NCBI GenBank assembly: GCA_017164015.1
Contig: CP071065.1
Coordinates: forward strand, 5,780,091 to 5,844,090
Reading direction: 5' to 3'
From: Nostoc sp. UHCC 0702
Lineage (GTDB): Bacteria; Cyanobacteriota; Cyanobacteriia; Cyanobacteriales; Nostocaceae
DNA: 64,000 nt
The notes beneath the pieces were generated by a model. That model was given only the letters and a program-made list of their open reading frames with translations. It was not told the origin of the DNA and did no database searches. The position numbers and the translations under genes were made by a program. How positions within the stretch are numbered: the first letter of the stretch is position 1; every line of letters starts with the position of its first letter. Shown in pieces: positions 17,901 to 25,367 of the stretch.

Positions 17901-18616
17901 TTGACGGTGTTTTTCAACTCCAAAATTTCGCCTTTGACATTAACGGTGATTTTTTTAGAAAGGTCGCCGTTAGCGATCGCTGTGGCAACTTCGGCAATGT
18001 TCCGCACTTGACCAGTCAAATTACCAGCCATTAAGTTTACGTTGTCGGTTAGATCTTTCCAAGTACCCGCCACTCCTCGGACTTCTGCTTGCACGCCCAG
18101 TTTCCCTTCAGTGCCCACCTCCCGCGCGACCCGTGTTACTTCACTAGCAAAGGAACCCAGCCGGTCTACCATCGTGTTGACGATATTAGCAGTTTGCAGA
18201 AACTCTCCCTGGAGGGGTCTGCCGTCAATTTCTGTGGCGATGGTTTGGGATAAGTCACCATTAGCAACAGCCCGGATCACACGAGTGGTTTCAGATGTCG
18301 GTTGCACTAAATCTGTAATTAGAGTATTGACAGAAGTCACGCAATCTGACCACGAGCCGCTCACATTTCCAAGAGTTGCGCGTTCACTAATTTTGCCTTC
18401 TTTGCCAACCACATTGCCGATGCGCTGTATTTCTGCTGCCATCCGCTGATTCTGGTCAATAATATCGTTGAGCGTATCGGCTATTTTTCCAGCAATGCCA
18501 GTTTGGTCTATGGGCATCCGAGCAGAAAAATCACCTTGTTTGACAGCACTGAGTGTTCTCAGTAGTTGTTTTAAATCTAGATTATCGCTTTCTCTGGTTA
18601 ACTGTTCGGTTGCCAT
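11915..18616 (-). CDS. HAMP-array hybrid histidine kinase with GAF and three receiver domains
   Basis: A soluble kinase of 2233 residues. Residues ~1-1250 consist of HAMP-type units, including twelve near-identical 92-residue repeats, each with an ANGDLSKKI segment and a GTWKDLTDNVN segment. A GAF domain follows (~1290-1440), then a long coiled coil (~1445-1535), HisKA with MSHELRTPL near 1539, HATPase_c with GTGLGLSIS near 1739, and three receivers with phospho-acceptors in ILLDIRLPEMDG (~1894), LVLDLGLPDMTG (~2017) and VLMDVMMPEMDG (~2165). The plan is that of fungal group III (Nik1/Os-1) kinases and their bacterial homologues, but with more repeats. No membrane helix is visible. The linker before the first receiver is Pro/Ser-rich and comes from low-complexity DNA. 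Repeat seven lacks one codon (VRGVGTW rather than VRGVAGTW). Confidence 0.92.
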   Translation of the reverse strand: MATEQLTRESDNLDLKQLLRTLSAVKQGDFSARMPIDQTGIAGKIADTLNDIIDQNQRMAAEIQRIGNVVGKEGKISERATLGNVSGSWSDCVTSVNTLITDLVQPTSETTRVIRAVANGDLSQTIATEIDGRPLQGEFLQTANIVNTMVDRLGSFASEVTRVAREVGTEGKLGVQAEVRGVAGTWKDLTDNVNLMAGNLTGQVRNIAEVATAIANGDLSKKITVNVKGEILELKNTVNTMVDQLNSFASEVTRVAREVGTEGKLGVQAEVRGVAGTWKDLTDNVNLMAGNLTAQVRNIAEVTTAVANGDLSKKITVDVRGEILELKNTVNIMVDQLNSFASEVTRVAREVGAEGKLGGQAEVRGVAGTWKDLTDSVNFMAGSLTAQVRNIAEVTTAVATGDLSKKITVDVKGEILELKNTINTMVDQLNSFASEVTRVAREVGTEGKLGVQAEVRGVAGTWKDLTDNVNLMAGNLTGQVRNIAEVATAIANGDLSKKITVDVKGEIFELKNTINIMVDQLSSFASEVTRVAREVGSEGKLGVQADVRGVAGTWKDLTDSVNFMAGSLTAQVRNIAEVTTAVATGDLSKKITVDVKGEILELKNTINTMVDQLNSFASEVTRVAREVGSEGKLGVQAEVRGVAGTWKDLTDSVNFMAGSLTAQVRNIAEVTTAVANGDLSKKITVDVKGEILELKNTINTMVDQLSSFASEVTRVAREVGTEGKLGVQAEVRGVGTWKDLTGAVNMMAGNLTDQVRNIAEVATAIANGDLSKKITVQVKGEILELKNTINIMVDQLNSFASEVTRVAREVGSEGKLGVQADVKGVAGTWKDLTDSVNFMAGSLTAQVRNIAAVTTAVANGDLSKKISVDVKGEILELKNTVNTMVDQLNSFASEVTRVAREVGTEGKLGVQAEVKGVAGTWKDLTDSVNFMAGSLTAQVRNIAEVTTAVANGDLSKKITVDVKGEIQELKNTINTMVDQLNSFASEVTRVAREVGTEGKLGVQAYVRGVGGTWKDLTDNVNSMAGNLTAQVRNIAEVTKAVANGDLSKKITVDVKGEILDLKNTINTMVDQLSSFASEVTRVAREVGTEGKLGGQAVVQGVAGTWKDLTDNVNSMAGNLTAQVRGIARVVTAVANGDLKRKLMLDAKGEIETLAETINEMIDTLATFANQVTTVAREVGIEGKLGGQARVPGAAGTWKDLTDNVNELAATLTTQLRAIAEVATAVTKGDLTRSIAVEALGEVAILKDNINQMIANLRETTQKNTEQDWLKTNLAKFTRMLQGQRDLETVSKLILSELAPLVGAQHGVFYLMEAPESQSYLKLLSSYAYRERKHLANRFHLGEGLVGQCALEKERILLTEVPTDYIKISSGLGEATPLNAVVLPVLFEGQVTAVIELASFRRFSEIHLTFFDQLTESIAIVLNTIAASMRTEELLKQSQSLAEELQTQQNELRETNKRLEQQAQSLKTSEDLLKGQQEELQQTNAELEEKAELLAQQKKEVERKNREIEQARRSLEEKAEQLALSSKYKSEFLANMSHELRTPLNSLLILARLLADNIEGNLSNRQVEYSQTIYSAGTDLLALINDILDLAKIESGTMSIDMGQILLAELAEQTERTFGQVAQNKGLSFTIELTPGLPNTIYTDVKRLQQVLKNLLSNAFKFTEHGEVRLRIEVAKQGWSHNQEILNRAQTVIAFSVIDTGIGIASDKQKVIFEAFQQADGTTSRKYGGTGLGLSISREIARLFGGEIKLISQPGEGSTFTFYLPQDKRGGEFMASASYSPLSLIPSRGPELPTPHRPLVPEGVVSSPSPVIPRGGSELPTANSSLPIVHSPLLDDDRATIESGDRVLLIVEDDINFARILLDMSRQQGFKVITAQTGSGGLTLARQFLPSAILLDIRLPEMDGWTVLDRLKHDPNTRHIPVHIMTVEEGRQRGLQLGAIAYLQKPVTSQAISEALTKIRGFVERRVKNLLVVEDDDIQRHSIVELIGNSDVATTAVGTGREALEAIRREHFDCLVLDLGLPDMTGFELIEQIKLEPNGENLPIIVYTGREVTKTQETELRRIAETIILKDVQSPERLLDETALFLHRVQANMPAPKQHLLEQLHSRDYLLAGKKVLIVDDDVRNIFALTSMLERYQMQVLYAENGREGIRVLENTPDIDVVLMDVMMPEMDGYETTQLIRQNEEFQSLPIIALTAKAMQGDRDKCIAAGASDYITKPVDTEQLLSLLRVWLYR
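13117..13290. repeat. low-complexity repeat tract inside the kinase coding sequence
   Basis: Degenerate GGGGAGT and GATGGGGA words and CTCGG/GGGCCCC words, like those seen in non-coding tracts at 53.8 kb. They encode the Pro/Ser-rich linker between the HATPase domain and receiver 1, apparently without breaking the frame. Confidence 0.6.
14890..18170. repeat. 276-bp tandem coding repeats (HAMP array)
   Basis: Twelve copies of a 276-bp unit, recognisable by the TCTTTCCA segment at about 15.02, 15.30, 15.57, 15.85, 16.13, 16.39, 16.67, 16.95, 17.23, 17.50, 17.78 and 18.05 kb. Neighbouring copies are highly similar at the DNA level, so unequal crossing-over or assembly collapse could change copy number. 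Confidence 0.9.
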
Positions 18617-19874
18617 AGCCTGATCCTTAATGAATTAGTATTTTTTATACCAAGTAATTTTTTGGAGGACTTTACAAGTTAATCATGTCCTTTGTTTTGC
18701 TCTGAGGTAATCATTAGTTAAATTGATCTTCATCCACATCCTCTATAACTGATTCTGCTGCCAAAAACACCACTGAGCCAATCATAGCTAGTAGTCCACT
18801 GAATTTAGATAACTGGTAAATCTTTTGAAACAAGAAAAAGTAAATAAATTGTCACATTTTTTAATAGCACATTAATTGGGGTTGAGTGATTGTTATCAGT
18901 CAACCACTATCATGAGTATTTATACTCGTAAATATTTTCTGTTTTAAAGTTAAATTTTATACTTTGTATTGTCAAGTCAAACACTGTTGTCTAGAATCCT
19001 GTTCAGATAAATTTAGTATAAATACTCAAGAATTATAAAGTTTTAGTTGTTAATACTATCTTACTTTGAAGTTGCTATGTATGATGCAAGGTAAGTTTGA
19101 TTAATTGTTAATAAATGAGATTTGCTAATGCTGGGTTCACCGTTGTAGCAAATGTTATCAATAGCTGGAATATCTATGATATTAATAGCTCATATCAAGT
19201 TCGGCTAATTACTGACGATCTAGTCGGTTTGCTTGGTAATAGGTAATAGGTAATGGGTAATAGGTAATACTCAAAACCAATTACCAATTCCCAATTCCCA
19301 ATTACCGACCTCCACAGATATCATAAGTGTTTAAACGGATATGATATCAATCCACTAACTATAGACTAAAAATAGCAGCTAAATTAACACTCTCACGTTC
19401 TAAAAAAACTCAATGAAAATGAGTAAATCGCTTTTGTCATCGTTAGTTGCCTGCCTCTAGTTGCCCAGGTATGCAGACATCTTAGCAAACCAGCTTTGAT
19501 ATTGATTTGCATTTAAACAATGGCGATACCAAAAGCGATCGCAGATGGGGGGGATGAGGGAGATGAGGGGGATGAGGGGGATGAGGGAGAATAATTGTTG
19601 TCTTGCTCCCCAGCACCCCAGCCCGCCAGCTCTTTTGGCTAATTGCAACACAACCTGTTGAACTAGTGGCTGCGGATGGGAATACTAAGTGAGTTCCTAT
19701 TCACCACGGTATATCCTTGACTATTTCCCATGATATTTGTAGTTTTTCACTCATTTAGCTTTTAGTATGTAAGATGAGGGTTAAATCATTCAAATACTCG
19801 CAGGTAATTGAGATAGTAAGCTGCTCGTGGCTGAGATTGTGCAATAGCAAATATAGAAGGATTACTGACAAGCC
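18617..19874. other. long intergenic region
   Basis: 1258 bp between the divergently transcribed HAMP kinase and FIST genes, likely with promoters for both. It is AT-rich. 19240-19315 carries GGTAATA heptamers followed by their inverted form (CAATTACC/CCCAATT), able to fold. 19543-19590 has the 9-bp G-rich minisatellite. A 64-codon minus frame over 19457-19651 reads through that tract and is not convincing as a gene. Confidence 0.6.
19543..19590. repeat. 9-bp minisatellite (GGGGATGAG-type)
   Basis: About five units of GAGGGGGAT / GAGGGAGAT, the same sequence class as the tracts at 22.8, 26.2, 30.6 and 61.2 kb. Confidence 0.8.
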
Positions 19875-21023
19875 ATGTTGAAAGTTGCAGTCGGTCACAG
19901 CAATGATCCAAATGCCTCAGCAGCCATTGACGAAGTTATTGAGCAATGTGTGCAATCTTTAGCAGGTCAGGTTCCTCAAGCAGGCATTCTGTTTACAGCT
20001 ATTGACTTCGATCATCCTCTGATTCTAGAACGGATTCAGGATGTCTTTCCAGGCATTGATTTAATCGGGGGTACGACGGATGGAGAAATATCATCAGTGC
20101 TGAATTACCAACAAGATTCTATCACTTTGATGGTATTTTGCTCGGATCAAGTTGAAATTCATGCCGGGCTAGGGCGGGGAGTGTCAAAAAATGCCGTTGC
20201 TGCCACCCAACAAGCTGTTAGTGAGGCACAGGGCAAAAGTAAATTAGCAACCAAGTTGTGTCTGACAGTTCCGGAAAGCCTGACAACCAGCGGTGTACGG
20301 ATTTTGGATGGGTTAAAGCAAGCACTGGGCGATCGCACTTTGATCGTCGGAGGTACTGCTGCCGATCAACAGCGGATGCAGCATACATATCAATTTTACC
20401 GTGGCGAGGTATTGAGTGATTCAGTACCCATCCTATTATTCTCTGGAGATGTGTTGTTCTCCTGTGGGATGGGAGGGGGTTGGAAAACCATCGGCAAACA
20501 AGGAATTGTCACTAAGGTTAATGGCAATATTCTTTATGAAATTGATGGTAAACCTGCTTTGGAGTTTTACCTTCATTATTTAGGTGCGCCTCCTTCAGAT
20601 GAGTATCCCCTGGCTGTCTATGAACCAAGTGGTCAAAAATATTTTATGAGGTCACCTAATGGTTATGACAACGATACAGGCAGCATTCGCTTTTTCACCG
20701 ATATTCCAGATCAAGCTCAGGTGCAAATGTTAGAAGCCAGCCGAAAAGAACTGCTGTCAGCATCACAAATTTCATTCCAACAAGCTTTAGAAACTTATCC
20801 AGGTAATCAACCCACCGCAGCCGTTTTAATTTCCTGTGCATCTCGGCGTCATCTGTTGGGCACTCGCACTGAAGGAGAATACGAAACAATTAAAAAAAAC
20901 CTTGCCAAAGATTTACCTTGTTGCGGATTTTATTCCTACGGGGAATTAGCACCACTATCACCAAAGAGTGAAACTTATTTCCACAACGAGACGTTTGTCA
21001 CGTTATTGTTGGGAGTACAGTAA
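19875..21023 (+). CDS. FIST domain sensory protein
   Basis: A 382-residue cytoplasmic protein covering FIST_N (GGTTDGEIS near residue 65, LIVGGTAADQQ near 155) and FIST_C (YEIDGKPALEFYLHYLG near 222, LISCASRR near 315, CCGFYSYGELAP near 350). FIST domains are proposed small-ligand, possibly amino-acid, sensors in signal transduction. It is a stand-alone sensor with no output domain. The hybrid kinase gene begins 5 bp after its stop, so the two are almost certainly co-transcribed and FIST probably feeds that kinase. The ATG start at 19875 gives a full-length FIST_N. Confidence 0.92.
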   Translation: MLKVAVGHSNDPNASAAIDEVIEQCVQSLAGQVPQAGILFTAIDFDHPLILERIQDVFPGIDLIGGTTDGEISSVLNYQQDSITLMVFCSDQVEIHAGLGRGVSKNAVAATQQAVSEAQGKSKLATKLCLTVPESLTTSGVRILDGLKQALGDRTLIVGGTAADQQRMQHTYQFYRGEVLSDSVPILLFSGDVLFSCGMGGGWKTIGKQGIVTKVNGNILYEIDGKPALEFYLHYLGAPPSDEYPLAVYEPSGQKYFMRSPNGYDNDTGSIRFFTDIPDQAQVQMLEASRKELLSASQISFQQALETYPGNQPTAAVLISCASRRHLLGTRTEGEYETIKKNLAKDLPCCGFYSYGELAPLSPKSETYFHNETFVTLLLGVQ

Positions 21024-21028
21024 TTACT

Positions 21029-22675
21029 ATGCAAGCTTTTGACTACGAGAGTAAGTGTCAGGAACTAGAAAAAGAGAATCGTATTCTGAAAAAGAAGTTA
21101 GAACGCTCTGCTGTTGATCGCAGGCGGTTTGAGGAGACAATTGAGAAGAGACAATCGCTATTAACGCGAGTGATTCAGGAGTTACGGGAATCTCAACAAA
21201 AGCTGGAATCACAAAGAATCCAGCTAGAAGAGGCAAAAATTGCAGCTGATCAAGCTAACGAAGCTAAGAGTGAATTTTTAGCCAACATGAGTCACGAATT
21301 ACGCACACCGCTCAACGGGATTCTAGGATATGTGCAGATTTTACAACGTTCTCAAACACTGACCGAGAAAGATACTAAAGGTGTGAGTGTGATTCATCAG
21401 TGTGCTTCCCACCTCCTCACCTTGATTAACGATATTTTGGATCTGTCTAAAATCGAAGCTCATAAATTGGAACTCCAGCCTGCCACATTTGATTTGCCTT
21501 CCTTCGTGCAAGGAGTTGTGGAAATTTGTCAGGTGCGAGCTGAACAAAAAGGAATTACCTTTATTTATGAACCCAATTTTCAACTTCCAAGAGGGATTTA
21601 TGCAGATGAAAAACGCTTACGACAAGTTTTGCTCAATTTGTTGGGAAACGCCATCAAATTCACCGACTGCGGCAGCGTGACATTTCAAATTCACACTCAG
21701 GCATTGCATTCTCAAGCACAATTGCGGCAGCGGCTACGCTTTGAAGTAATTGATACAGGTGTGGGTATGAGTCCTGACCAGTTAGAAAGAATCTTTTTAC
21801 CCTTTGAACAAGTCGGCAGTACCAAAAAGCAAACAGAAGGAACAGGCTTAGGATTGGCAATTAGCCACAAGATTGTCACCATGATGGGTAGTCAAATTCA
21901 GGTGCAGAGTCAATTGAATACTGGCAGTACTTTTTGGTTTGAACTAGAGGTGATGGAGGTGCAAGATTGGGCGATGGCAGCCACAACCACTCAACAGCAA
22001 CAGGTAAGGATTGTGGGTTATGAAGGCACAAAGCGCCAAGTACTCGTAGTGGATGACAAATGCGAAAACCGTTCGGTGATTGTCAACTTACTTGAACCTC
22101 TTGGTTTTGCAGTAATTGAAGCCGAAAATGGCCAAGTAGGACTTGATAAAGCATTGGAAATACAGCCTGATGTGGTGATTACAGATTTGGTGATGCCGAT
22201 TATGCATGGCTTTGAACTGCTTAAGCATTTACGACATTCACCCCAACTACAGCATGTAGTGGCGATCGCATCCTCAGCAAGTGTCTTTGATGCCGATAAA
22301 GATCAGAGTTTGAATGGAGGAGCCGATGCTTTTTTGCCTAAACCTGTGCAAGCAGATCTAATGTTGGAACTGATTGCCAAACACCTCAACTTAACATGGG
22401 TATATGACCAAGCTGCAAATGAGTCTAGACAAGAGCGATCGCTCTTGAGTAATCTGACTCAAATGGTTCTACCATCTTTAGAGATTCTCAACTATTTATA
22501 TGAATTAACTTTGGACGGAGAAATTGATGCTGTGTCTGCTGAAGCTGAAAAGCTGAAGTTAGGGCATCCTGAATTTACAGATTTTGCTCAGAAGGTTATT
22601 CAAATGGCAGAAGACTGTCAACTTATACAAATTAAAGCTTTCCTGAAGCAATCTTTATCTCAAGTGCTGAGTTAG
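21029..22675 (+). CDS. hybrid histidine kinase (HisKA-HATPase-REC)
   Basis: A 548-residue soluble kinase. Residues 1-80 form a charged coiled coil with no sensor domain of its own. HisKA with NMSHELRTPLNG lies near residue 88. HATPase_c spans ~190-305 (GTGLGLAIS near 275). The receiver spans ~335-455 (VLVVDDKCENR near 340, acceptor Asp in VITDLVMP near 386, Lys in FLPKPVQ near 438), and a helical tail ends the protein. The gene is 5 bp downstream of the FIST gene, which suggests FIST is its sensory partner. The C-terminal helical part could be a divergent phosphotransfer or docking region, but I see no clear HPt motif. Confidence 0.92.
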   Translation: MQAFDYESKCQELEKENRILKKKLERSAVDRRRFEETIEKRQSLLTRVIQELRESQQKLESQRIQLEEAKIAADQANEAKSEFLANMSHELRTPLNGILGYVQILQRSQTLTEKDTKGVSVIHQCASHLLTLINDILDLSKIEAHKLELQPATFDLPSFVQGVVEICQVRAEQKGITFIYEPNFQLPRGIYADEKRLRQVLLNLLGNAIKFTDCGSVTFQIHTQALHSQAQLRQRLRFEVIDTGVGMSPDQLERIFLPFEQVGSTKKQTEGTGLGLAISHKIVTMMGSQIQVQSQLNTGSTFWFELEVMEVQDWAMAATTTQQQQVRIVGYEGTKRQVLVVDDKCENRSVIVNLLEPLGFAVIEAENGQVGLDKALEIQPDVVITDLVMPIMHGFELLKHLRHSPQLQHVVAIASSASVFDADKDQSLNGGADAFLPKPVQADLMLELIAKHLNLTWVYDQAANESRQERSLLSNLTQMVLPSLEILNYLYELTLDGEIDAVSAEAEKLKLGHPEFTDFAQKVIQMAEDCQLIQIKAFLKQSLSQVLS

Positions 22676-22900
22676 AAGGCAGAAGGCAGAAGGCAGAAGG
22701 CAGAAGCTAGAAGGCACAAGGCACAAGGCAGGAGGCACAAGGCAGGAGTGAAGAATTATTTCTCATCCCCTCATCCCCCCCCCATCCCCTCATCCCCTCA
22801 TCCCCCATCTCCCTCATCTCCCTCATCTCCCTCATCTCCCTCATCTCCCTCATCTCCCTCATCTCTCTGCCTCATCTATGCACCTCAAATTTCACTGATC
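22676..22900. repeat. AAGGCAG heptamer array plus CATCTCCCT/CATCCCC tract between kinase genes
   Basis: 22676-22745 is a run of AGAAGGC / AGGCACA heptamers directly after the stop codon of the hybrid kinase. 22765-22866 is a C-rich tract of 9-bp CATCTCCCT and 10-bp variants. A frame starting at 22748 translates this tract into a Ser/Pro repeat, but that is very unlikely to be a real N-terminus. Confidence 0.85.
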
Positions 22901-24199
22901 ATGTCAGACTTTCCTACTGCATCAATTCTGTTAGTCGATGACAATCCCACTAATTTGTCAGTACTCAGACAAGCGCTCAAAGAACTTGGGCTGAATGTCC
23001 GAATTGCCACAAATGGAGAAGAAGCTTTAGCACAGGTGCAACGCAAGCTACCCGATCTCATCTTGCTAGATGTGAAAATGCCGGGGATAGATGGCTTTGA
23101 AACCTGTCGCCAACTCAAGTCAAATGCAATCACGCAAGATATTCCGGTGATTTTCATGACTGCTCAGACCGATACCACCAGCAAAGTCAAAGGCTTATCG
23201 GCGGGTGCAGTGGATTATGTCACCAAACCCTTTGAGCAAGAGGAAGTCTTAGCCCGCGTGAAAGTGCATCTGCAACTACGGCATCTTAACTATGCATTGC
23301 ACCAGACAAATGAAACACTAGAGCAACGGGTCAAAGAACGCACAACAGCTTTGGAAAAAGCACAAGTTCAATTAGTACAACAGGAAAAAATGTCAACCTT
23401 GGGGCAGTTGGTCGCGGGTGTTGCCCATGAGATTAATAACCCTATAGGCTACATTGCAGGCAATCTTCACCAGACAGCACTGGCACTTAACGATGTTTTG
23501 GAACATCTGCGCCTGTACCAAACAACATTTCCCAATCCTGGAGACGCTATTGAAGAACATGCCAGAGACATTGATTTGGAATACTTGCTCAATGACTTGC
23601 CCAAGATGATTGCGTCTATGAAAGCAGGATGCGATCGCATTAAAAATATTAGCACGTCTCTTCGTAGTTTCTCGCGTGCTGACAAAGATAGTAAAGTGCT
23701 TTGCGACATTCACGAGGGTATCGACAGCACGCTTTTAATTTTAAAATATCGCCTCCAAGCCAATGAGCAGCGCCCAGATATTGAAGTCATCAAAGAATAT
23801 GGAGACTTGCCGCTAATCGAATGTTTTCCTGGTCAGTTAAACCAAGTATTCATGAATATTTTGGCCAATGCCATCGATGCTTTAGAAGAAGGCAATGCCG
23901 GACGTAGCTTTGAAGATATTCAAGCTCATCCTAATAAGATTATTATTATAACACAATTTATCAAAGAACAGCAACAGGTGGTGATTAAAATTGCTGACAA
24001 CGGCATTGGCATGTCTGAGTCGGTGAAACAACACATTTTTGAACAGTTATTCACCACTAAACCGGTGGGGAAAGGAACGGGTTTAGGGTTAGCGATCGTC
24101 CAGCAAATTGTGGTAGAAAAACATGGTGGGGCGATCGATGTTAAGTCTGTGGTTGGTCAGGGTACTGAGTTTATTATTTATTTGAGTTTGAGTAGTTAG
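22901..24199 (+). CDS. response regulator fused to histidine kinase (REC-HisKA-HATPase)
   Basis: A 432-residue protein from the ATG at 22901 (MSDFPTASILLVDD). REC spans 1-120 with the acceptor in LILLDVKMPG near residue 56 and the lysine in YVTKPF near 108. A short coiled coil follows, then HisKA with AHEINNPIG near 175 and HATPase_c (NQVFMNILANAIDA near 312, GTGLGLAIV near 390). The upstream in-frame Ser/Pro stretch is low-complexity DNA and was excluded. It follows the FIST and hybrid kinase genes on the same strand, so the three may form a FIST to hybrid kinase to REC-kinase relay. The kinase half closely resembles that of the 1826-residue protein at 5962-11442. Confidence 0.9.
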   Translation: MSDFPTASILLVDDNPTNLSVLRQALKELGLNVRIATNGEEALAQVQRKLPDLILLDVKMPGIDGFETCRQLKSNAITQDIPVIFMTAQTDTTSKVKGLSAGAVDYVTKPFEQEEVLARVKVHLQLRHLNYALHQTNETLEQRVKERTTALEKAQVQLVQQEKMSTLGQLVAGVAHEINNPIGYIAGNLHQTALALNDVLEHLRLYQTTFPNPGDAIEEHARDIDLEYLLNDLPKMIASMKAGCDRIKNISTSLRSFSRADKDSKVLCDIHEGIDSTLLILKYRLQANEQRPDIEVIKEYGDLPLIECFPGQLNQVFMNILANAIDALEEGNAGRSFEDIQAHPNKIIIITQFIKEQQQVVIKIADNGIGMSESVKQHIFEQLFTTKPVGKGTGLGLAIVQQIVVEKHGGAIDVKSVVGQGTEFIIYLSLSS

Positions 24200-24286
24200 A
24201 TTGTTGGCTGATGGCTGTCGGGAAGGTTGGTTTGGGATAATCTCACGCAAAGGCGCAAAGGCGCAGAGGATGAGGAGGGCGATCGT

Positions 24287-24451
24287 TTATTCTAGTTTTA
24301 TCTCAGAAGGTTGATCATCAGTTAACTTTCTAGCTTTTCTAATATCTTGAAGTGTCATGTTTTCTGCAATCAGTTCTTGAGCGCGAGCTTCAATTTTTGC
24401 TCGACGTTCAGGTGGCAATTGTGCCATTATTTCACTCAGACTTTTTGCCAT
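24287..24451 (-). pseudogene. remnant of an XRE/HigA-like antitoxin (N-terminal part only)
   Basis: About 54 residues from the ATG at 24451 (MAKSLSEIMAQLPPERRAKI). This beginning is characteristic of cyanobacterial helix-turn-helix antitoxins of ~100 residues. The frame ends just after RKARKLT, where the DNA-binding helix-turn-helix would follow. No toxin gene is adjacent. I interpret it as a 3'-truncated antitoxin gene. A short functional peptide is possible but less likely. Confidence 0.5.
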
Positions 24452-24707
24452 AGCTTCATTCTCCTTTAAGGAACTAGATAAAGTAAGACGAGACAAGCGA
24501 TTCTTGAAAATGTGCCTAACTTAGCAAGGATAGAAAAATGCAAGAGTTTATTCAAATTAAGTAAGTTGCGTACAGTTTTATGCTTTGCTAAGGCTAGAGT
24601 TATTAAGATGACGAAATATCCCCCTCATTCAGTACGGTTATTACCCAAATAAATCTCTAATTACTGAGTATCATTGTGTTTAGTAGAACTTTATTTGTGT
24701 ACAAATT

Positions 24708-24947
24708 ATGACTCAAGAACAAATCAAGTAAGTTTTTAATATTATTGCTGAAATTGCTAATGGTGAGGAATTAAAACCAATAGGCTTTGTACAGATTAAA
24801 CAAAAAACAGCCATCAGTAGTGAGAAACTAGAAAGTATTATAAATTATTTAACTAAAGAGGGTTGGATTAAAAACCGAAACAAAGTTTTGACTGATATAT
24901 CCGACATATATATTACGCATGAAGGTATCAGGAAAACCCTTGAGTAA
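24708..24947 (+). pseudogene. small winged-helix-like gene with an in-frame stop at codon 8
   Basis: An 80-codon frame from the ATG at 24708 to TAA at 24947, interrupted only by TAA at 24729-24731. After the stop it reads VFNIIAEIANGEELKP, later LTKEGWIKNRN and ITHEGIRK, a pattern typical of short winged-helix DNA-binding or adaptor domains. A single C-to-T change (CAA to TAA) would explain the stop. The glycine-zipper peptide gene begins 110 bp downstream on the same strand, so the two may have formed a unit. It could still be expressed by readthrough or a non-AUG start. Confidence 0.55.
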
Positions 24948-25057
24948 AGCTAACTAATTTAAAATTCATAGAAAATTTACTATATCTATGTGAATTTGCA
25001 GTTGTACTCAAATGCAACTATTAACACACTAAAATTAGTACTATTTAGGTAATATAC

Positions 25058-25261
25058 ATGAACGAAAATAATAATCCAGCAGAAGCAGCAGGTTACGCAG
25101 CAGCAGGCGCAGCAGCAGGTGCAGGTGTTGCTGCAACAGTAGGAGGTATGGGTCTAGCCGTGGGAGGAACAGCTGTCGCTATTGGTGCAGCTCCAGTTAT
25201 TGCGGCTGGTGCAGTTGTAGGACTGGCTTTCTATGGTCTTAAAAAAGGTTTAGGTTGGTAA
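25058..25261 (+). CDS. 67-aa Gly/Ala-rich glycine-zipper peptide
   Basis: After a short polar start (MNENNNPAEAAGY) the protein is almost wholly Ala, Gly and Val with GxxxG spacing (AAAGAGVAATVGGMG, AIGAAPVIAAGAVVG) and ends with the basic-amphipathic FYGLKKGLGW. This composition suggests two membrane-inserting glycine-zipper helices, as in pore-forming peptides or small membrane regulators. A perfect 17-bp inverted repeat 30 bp after the stop supports a real transcription unit. The preceding winged-helix gene is on the same strand. Toxin, bacteriocin or membrane-sensor roles are all speculative. I do not recognise a named family. Confidence 0.65.
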   Translation: MNENNNPAEAAGYAAAGAAAGAGVAATVGGMGLAVGGTAVAIGAAPVIAAGAVVGLAFYGLKKGLGW

Positions 25262-25290
25262 GTAAGGAATTAAATTAAACTAAGTCGTTC

Positions 25291-25344
25291 TAAGAAACGC
25301 TTGTGGTCAAGCAATTTTAACTTTAATACCACAAGCGTTTCTTA
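25291..25344 (+). terminator. hairpin after the glycine-zipper gene
   Basis: A perfect 17-bp inverted repeat (TAAGAAACGCTTGTGGT and its complement) with a 20-nt loop, located 30 bp after the stop codon. No long T-run follows, so it may be an RNA-stabilising or bidirectional structure rather than a classical intrinsic terminator. Confidence 0.65.
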
Positions 25345-25367
25345 ATTGTGGCCTAATACTTACTCCT

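Noticed and set aside
14793..18449. Many plus-strand open frames opposite the HAMP kinase
   Set aside because: They are antisense shadows of the 276-bp repeats and repeat with the same period; no start signals or family similarity.
19457..19651. 64-codon minus-strand frame in the long gap before the FIST gene
   Set aside because: A third of it is the G-rich minisatellite, and the remainder has no recognisable family or start signal.
22748..22900. Ser/Pro-rich N-terminus of the REC-kinase
   Set aside because: It is the translation of a low-complexity tract; the REC domain begins right after the ATG at 22901.
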